A stretch of DNA of 64,000 nt from Nitrospira sp. (GTDB taxonomy: Bacteria; Nitrospirota; Nitrospiria; Nitrospirales; Nitrospiraceae): the NCBI GenBank assembly GCA_024998565.1, contig JACOEM010000002.1, forward strand, positions 1 to 64,000. Reading direction: 5' to 3'. How positions within the stretch are numbered: position 1 is the first letter of the stretch; each line of letters opens with the position of its first letter. Of this stretch, positions 61,973 through 64,000 are shown piece after piece. The position numbers and the translations under genes are program-made. The notes beneath the pieces were generated by a model. It was not told the DNA's origin. It did no database searches and saw nothing but the letters and a program-made list of their open reading frames with translations.

Positions 61973-62437
61973 ATGTTTAACGTGATTCTGTACCAGCCGG
62001 AAATTCCTCCGAACACGGGGAACATCATCCGTCTCTGCGCCAACACCGGTGCCTCGTTGCATCTGGTCAAGCCGTTGGGCTTTACGCTGGAAGACAAACA
62101 GTTGCTGCGAGCCGGACTGGATTATCACGAATTCGCCTCGATCACGGTGCACGAGGGGTGGGCCGAGTGCCTAGCACGCATGGAAGGGCGCCGAATTTTC
62201 GCCGTATCCACGAAGGGCAGACAGCGGTACGATCTGGTTCGTTACATCGAAGGCGATGCGTTTGTCTTTGGCCCGGAAAGCCGTGGATTGCCGGCGGAGA
62301 TTCTTGGCAGCGTCCCTGAACAGCAGTGCCTGCGCGTACCGATGGTGCCGGGAAGCCGCAGCCTCAACCTCTCCAACTCGGTCGCGGTGGTGCTCTATGA
62401 AGCCTGGCGGCAGGTCGAATTTGGAAAGTGCCTGTAA
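61973..62437 (+). CDS. trmL: tRNA (cytidine(34)-2'-O)-methyltransferase
   Basis: A 154-residue SPOUT methyltransferase that modifies the wobble base of tRNA-Leu. The knot motifs are LYQPEIPPNTGNIIRLCANTG at the N-terminus, FGPESRGLP in the middle and RSLNLSNSVAVVLYEAWRQ at the end. Length is typical. Confidence 0.94.
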   Translation: MFNVILYQPEIPPNTGNIIRLCANTGASLHLVKPLGFTLEDKQLLRAGLDYHEFASITVHEGWAECLARMEGRRIFAVSTKGRQRYDLVRYIEGDAFVFGPESRGLPAEILGSVPEQQCLRVPMVPGSRSLNLSNSVAVVLYEAWRQVEFGKCL

Positions 62438-62506
62438 CGAAGCGAAGAGCACATAGCCTACGGCTTGTGGCTCATGGCCGATACTTGGCCAGAGAGGATT
62501 TCAAGA

Positions 62507-63646
62507 TCACACAAATCGCGCGAAGTGTTCGAGTGTCACGCTCTTGGCGATTGCTTGCCCCACCTGCTGTAACTCGCTGATGTGCTGCACGGAATCAAGC
62601 TGCTGCACGTGTTCCGGCTTGATCCCCGAAAGGCCTAACTTCTTCAATCCTTCGAGAGTCAGCTCTGCGTTGTACCTCACGTAGGTGAACAATTTGTCGG
62701 GCCCCACTGGACCCTTCGCATTCTTCAAGTCTCCCACTTCGCGATCCAGCTCCTCGCCTGCGAGGCAACGACCAAATACCCGGCAGAGTAAGTCTTGCTC
62801 GTTCAGCGCCGCACTCATCAAGGCAGAGGGGATGGAGGTCGCGTTGTACATCACGTTCATCTCGCCCGGTTCCAGGTCAGCATTGGCCTGCGGGCTAGTA
62901 CCGGTACCGATCGACACAACGAGCAGCCGGTCTTCGCCTACCGGCCACTCCATCTTATACGGGGCAATCGTCGCCATCAGAAACGCCTGGAAGGCCGGAT
63001 TGTTGTACATGGTAATGCCGCCATCGACAAAGACGAATTCCTGGCTACCGACTTTCACCACCTCCGGTGGAAAATAGACCGGGGCAGCCGTGCTCGCTCG
63101 GATCAGTTGCCACAGAGGAACATCGAGATTGCAGTTATCGCGCAGGCTGCCGTCGTCGCGTCGCCGTTGGTTGTACTTCGCAAAGGGGTTATTCGAAATC
63201 GGCCAGGGTGAGTCGGTCGTGGCATTCCGCATGACCATCATCAGTACTGTTCTTAGGTTGTCGCTTCCCAGCGTGGTGTCTTTCCTAAAGACCCCTTGCA
63301 ACTTCTCGGTAAGTTTCTCATCCCCATACTTGTGGCGAAAGCGTTTGATGAGGGATGCTTTCTCAAACATCTCCTTGCCGTTGTCGAGGTAGAACGTGCG
63401 GATCTCAGATACCGACATGCCGACGGAGATACAGGCCGCGATGATGGCGCCCGTACTGGTGCCGGCGACAAAATCAAAGTAGTCAGCCAGCCGAAAGTCG
63501 TCACCGCGGCCAAGCTTCCGGCGTAGCAGGTCCTCAATTGCAGCCAGCACCTCGACAGTGATCATGCCGCGAATCCCACCGCCGTCGAGAGCAAGGATTT
63601 TCTTGGGGCCGGAGGATGTCAGCTTTGCTTCCAATTTTGAGGTCAT
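62507..63646 (-). CDS. Patatin-like phospholipase
   Basis: A 379-residue lipid acyl hydrolase. The oxyanion loop is DGGGIRG at 21-27, the nucleophile S64 sits in GTSTG, and the catalytic Asp is D208 in VDGG. The layout matches the CapV / plant-patatin type that is used as an effector in CBASS defence, but no cyclase or other CBASS gene is near. It may simply turn over membrane lipids. No signal peptide. Confidence 0.9.
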   Translation of the reverse strand: MTSKLEAKLTSSGPKKILALDGGGIRGMITVEVLAAIEDLLRRKLGRGDDFRLADYFDFVAGTSTGAIIAACISVGMSVSEIRTFYLDNGKEMFEKASLIKRFRHKYGDEKLTEKLQGVFRKDTTLGSDNLRTVLMMVMRNATTDSPWPISNNPFAKYNQRRRDDGSLRDNCNLDVPLWQLIRASTAAPVYFPPEVVKVGSQEFVFVDGGITMYNNPAFQAFLMATIAPYKMEWPVGEDRLLVVSIGTGTSPQANADLEPGEMNVMYNATSIPSALMSAALNEQDLLCRVFGRCLAGEELDREVGDLKNAKGPVGPDKLFTYVRYNAELTLEGLKKLGLSGIKPEHVQQLDSVQHISELQQVGQAIAKSVTLEHFARFV

Positions 63647-63762
63647 GTCGCCTCCGGGGAAGTCTCAGCGCTTCTTATAGAGTGGTTGGTGAATGCCGGT
63701 CATTGGTTTTTTTCATTCACTTAGGGTCATCCACACCCCTCATCGGCAAACAGGGTGGCTCT

Positions 63763-64000
63763 TCACCGAATTTCGAGTTTCGCAAGGTCTTCAATGCCCT
63801 TCAGCGCGGTCTCATCACGAGGGGAACGACGAACTGCTTCTTTATAGGCCTTCAATGCGAGGCGATACTCCACCAAGGCCTTTTCGTTCAAACTGTCAGC
63901 TTCGAATTCATCGGCGAGGTATTTTCGATACATGCCCAATTCGTTCAGATACTGAGGGTGTTTCTTATCGACATCGGCGGCCTTCTCCATGTAGGCAATG
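63763..64000 (-). CDS. TPR-like protein, partial at the right end
   Basis: The C-terminal 79 codons of a protein that runs off the window. The visible part (LNEKALVEYRLALKAYKEAVRRSPRDETALKGIEDL) is a tetratricopeptide-type repeat. Codons are open up to the last base (IAYMEKAADVDKKHPQY), so the ATG at 63990 is probably internal. Confidence 0.6.
   Translation of the reverse strand, partial: IAYMEKAADVDKKHPQYLNELGMYRKYLADEFEADSLNEKALVEYRLALKAYKEAVRRSPRDETALKGIEDLAKLEIR

Noticed and set aside
62507-63646. CBASS defence system
   Set aside because: The patatin protein resembles CapV, but no CD-NTase, E1/E2/JAB or HORMA gene is within reach.

Overview
The window looks like a chromosomal segment of a Nitrospira-type nitrite oxidiser (phylum Nitrospirota). 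This is inferred from GC-rich coding sequence, strong Shine-Dalgarno sites, a SmbP-like periplasmic metal-binding protein (first described in a nitrifier), a five-haem membrane-anchored cytochrome, DUF2934 and sigma-54 promoters. No rRNA or tRNA gene and no CRISPR array was seen.

Layout. 1-3,960: sigma-54 cluster. Three -24/-12 promoters serve a 33-residue membrane protein, a CBS/DUF488 operon and a run of small regulators (HTH-like, zinc ribbon, REC, DUF2934). Two matching GCAC-N10-GTGC palindromes sit at enhancer distance. 3,961-4,158: MITE-like element. 4,231-15,972: housekeeping and redox genes (pepF, HDAC-fold deacetylase overlapping a multihaem cytochrome, rhodanese, smbP, nitrilase, YqgE, a divergent uvrA, NAT). 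16,012-27,339: accessory island. It starts with a WYL regulator, followed by three related proteins that join a twin-arginine-type leader to a DnaG/CHC2 zinc finger and a weak Toprim-like core (one copy is decayed). Four copies of a 40-bp promoter/operator element lie in front of these and of one small acidic gene. A low-GC Mrr-type nuclease gene, a decayed and an intact HepT/MntA pair, MazEF, an IS110 remnant and a Tat-exported tyrosinase complete the island.

27,421-45,867: RNase Z, CPBP and TolC proteins. Next is a GT4 / MFS / BON / MFS / debranching-enzyme run, then M28 peptidase with DUF5069, and an RRM RNA-binding protein followed by a DEAD-box helicase and a periplasmic FKBP. 46,063-64,000: PPi-type phosphofructokinase with aldose 1-epimerase, a TPR lipoprotein-like protein, a Ycf46-like AAA ATPase, RDD protein, PIN/AbrB pair, DnaJ-ERCC4 fusion, galE, a GH20-like hydrolase, a Cam-type carbonic anhydrase, ychF, a bacterioferritin-like protein, trmL, patatin and a TPR gene running off the end.

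The best candidates for something undescribed are the exported DnaG-like family with its shared promoter element, and the sigma-54/palindrome regulon at the left end. All functional calls come from reading motifs by eye; no database search was possible.
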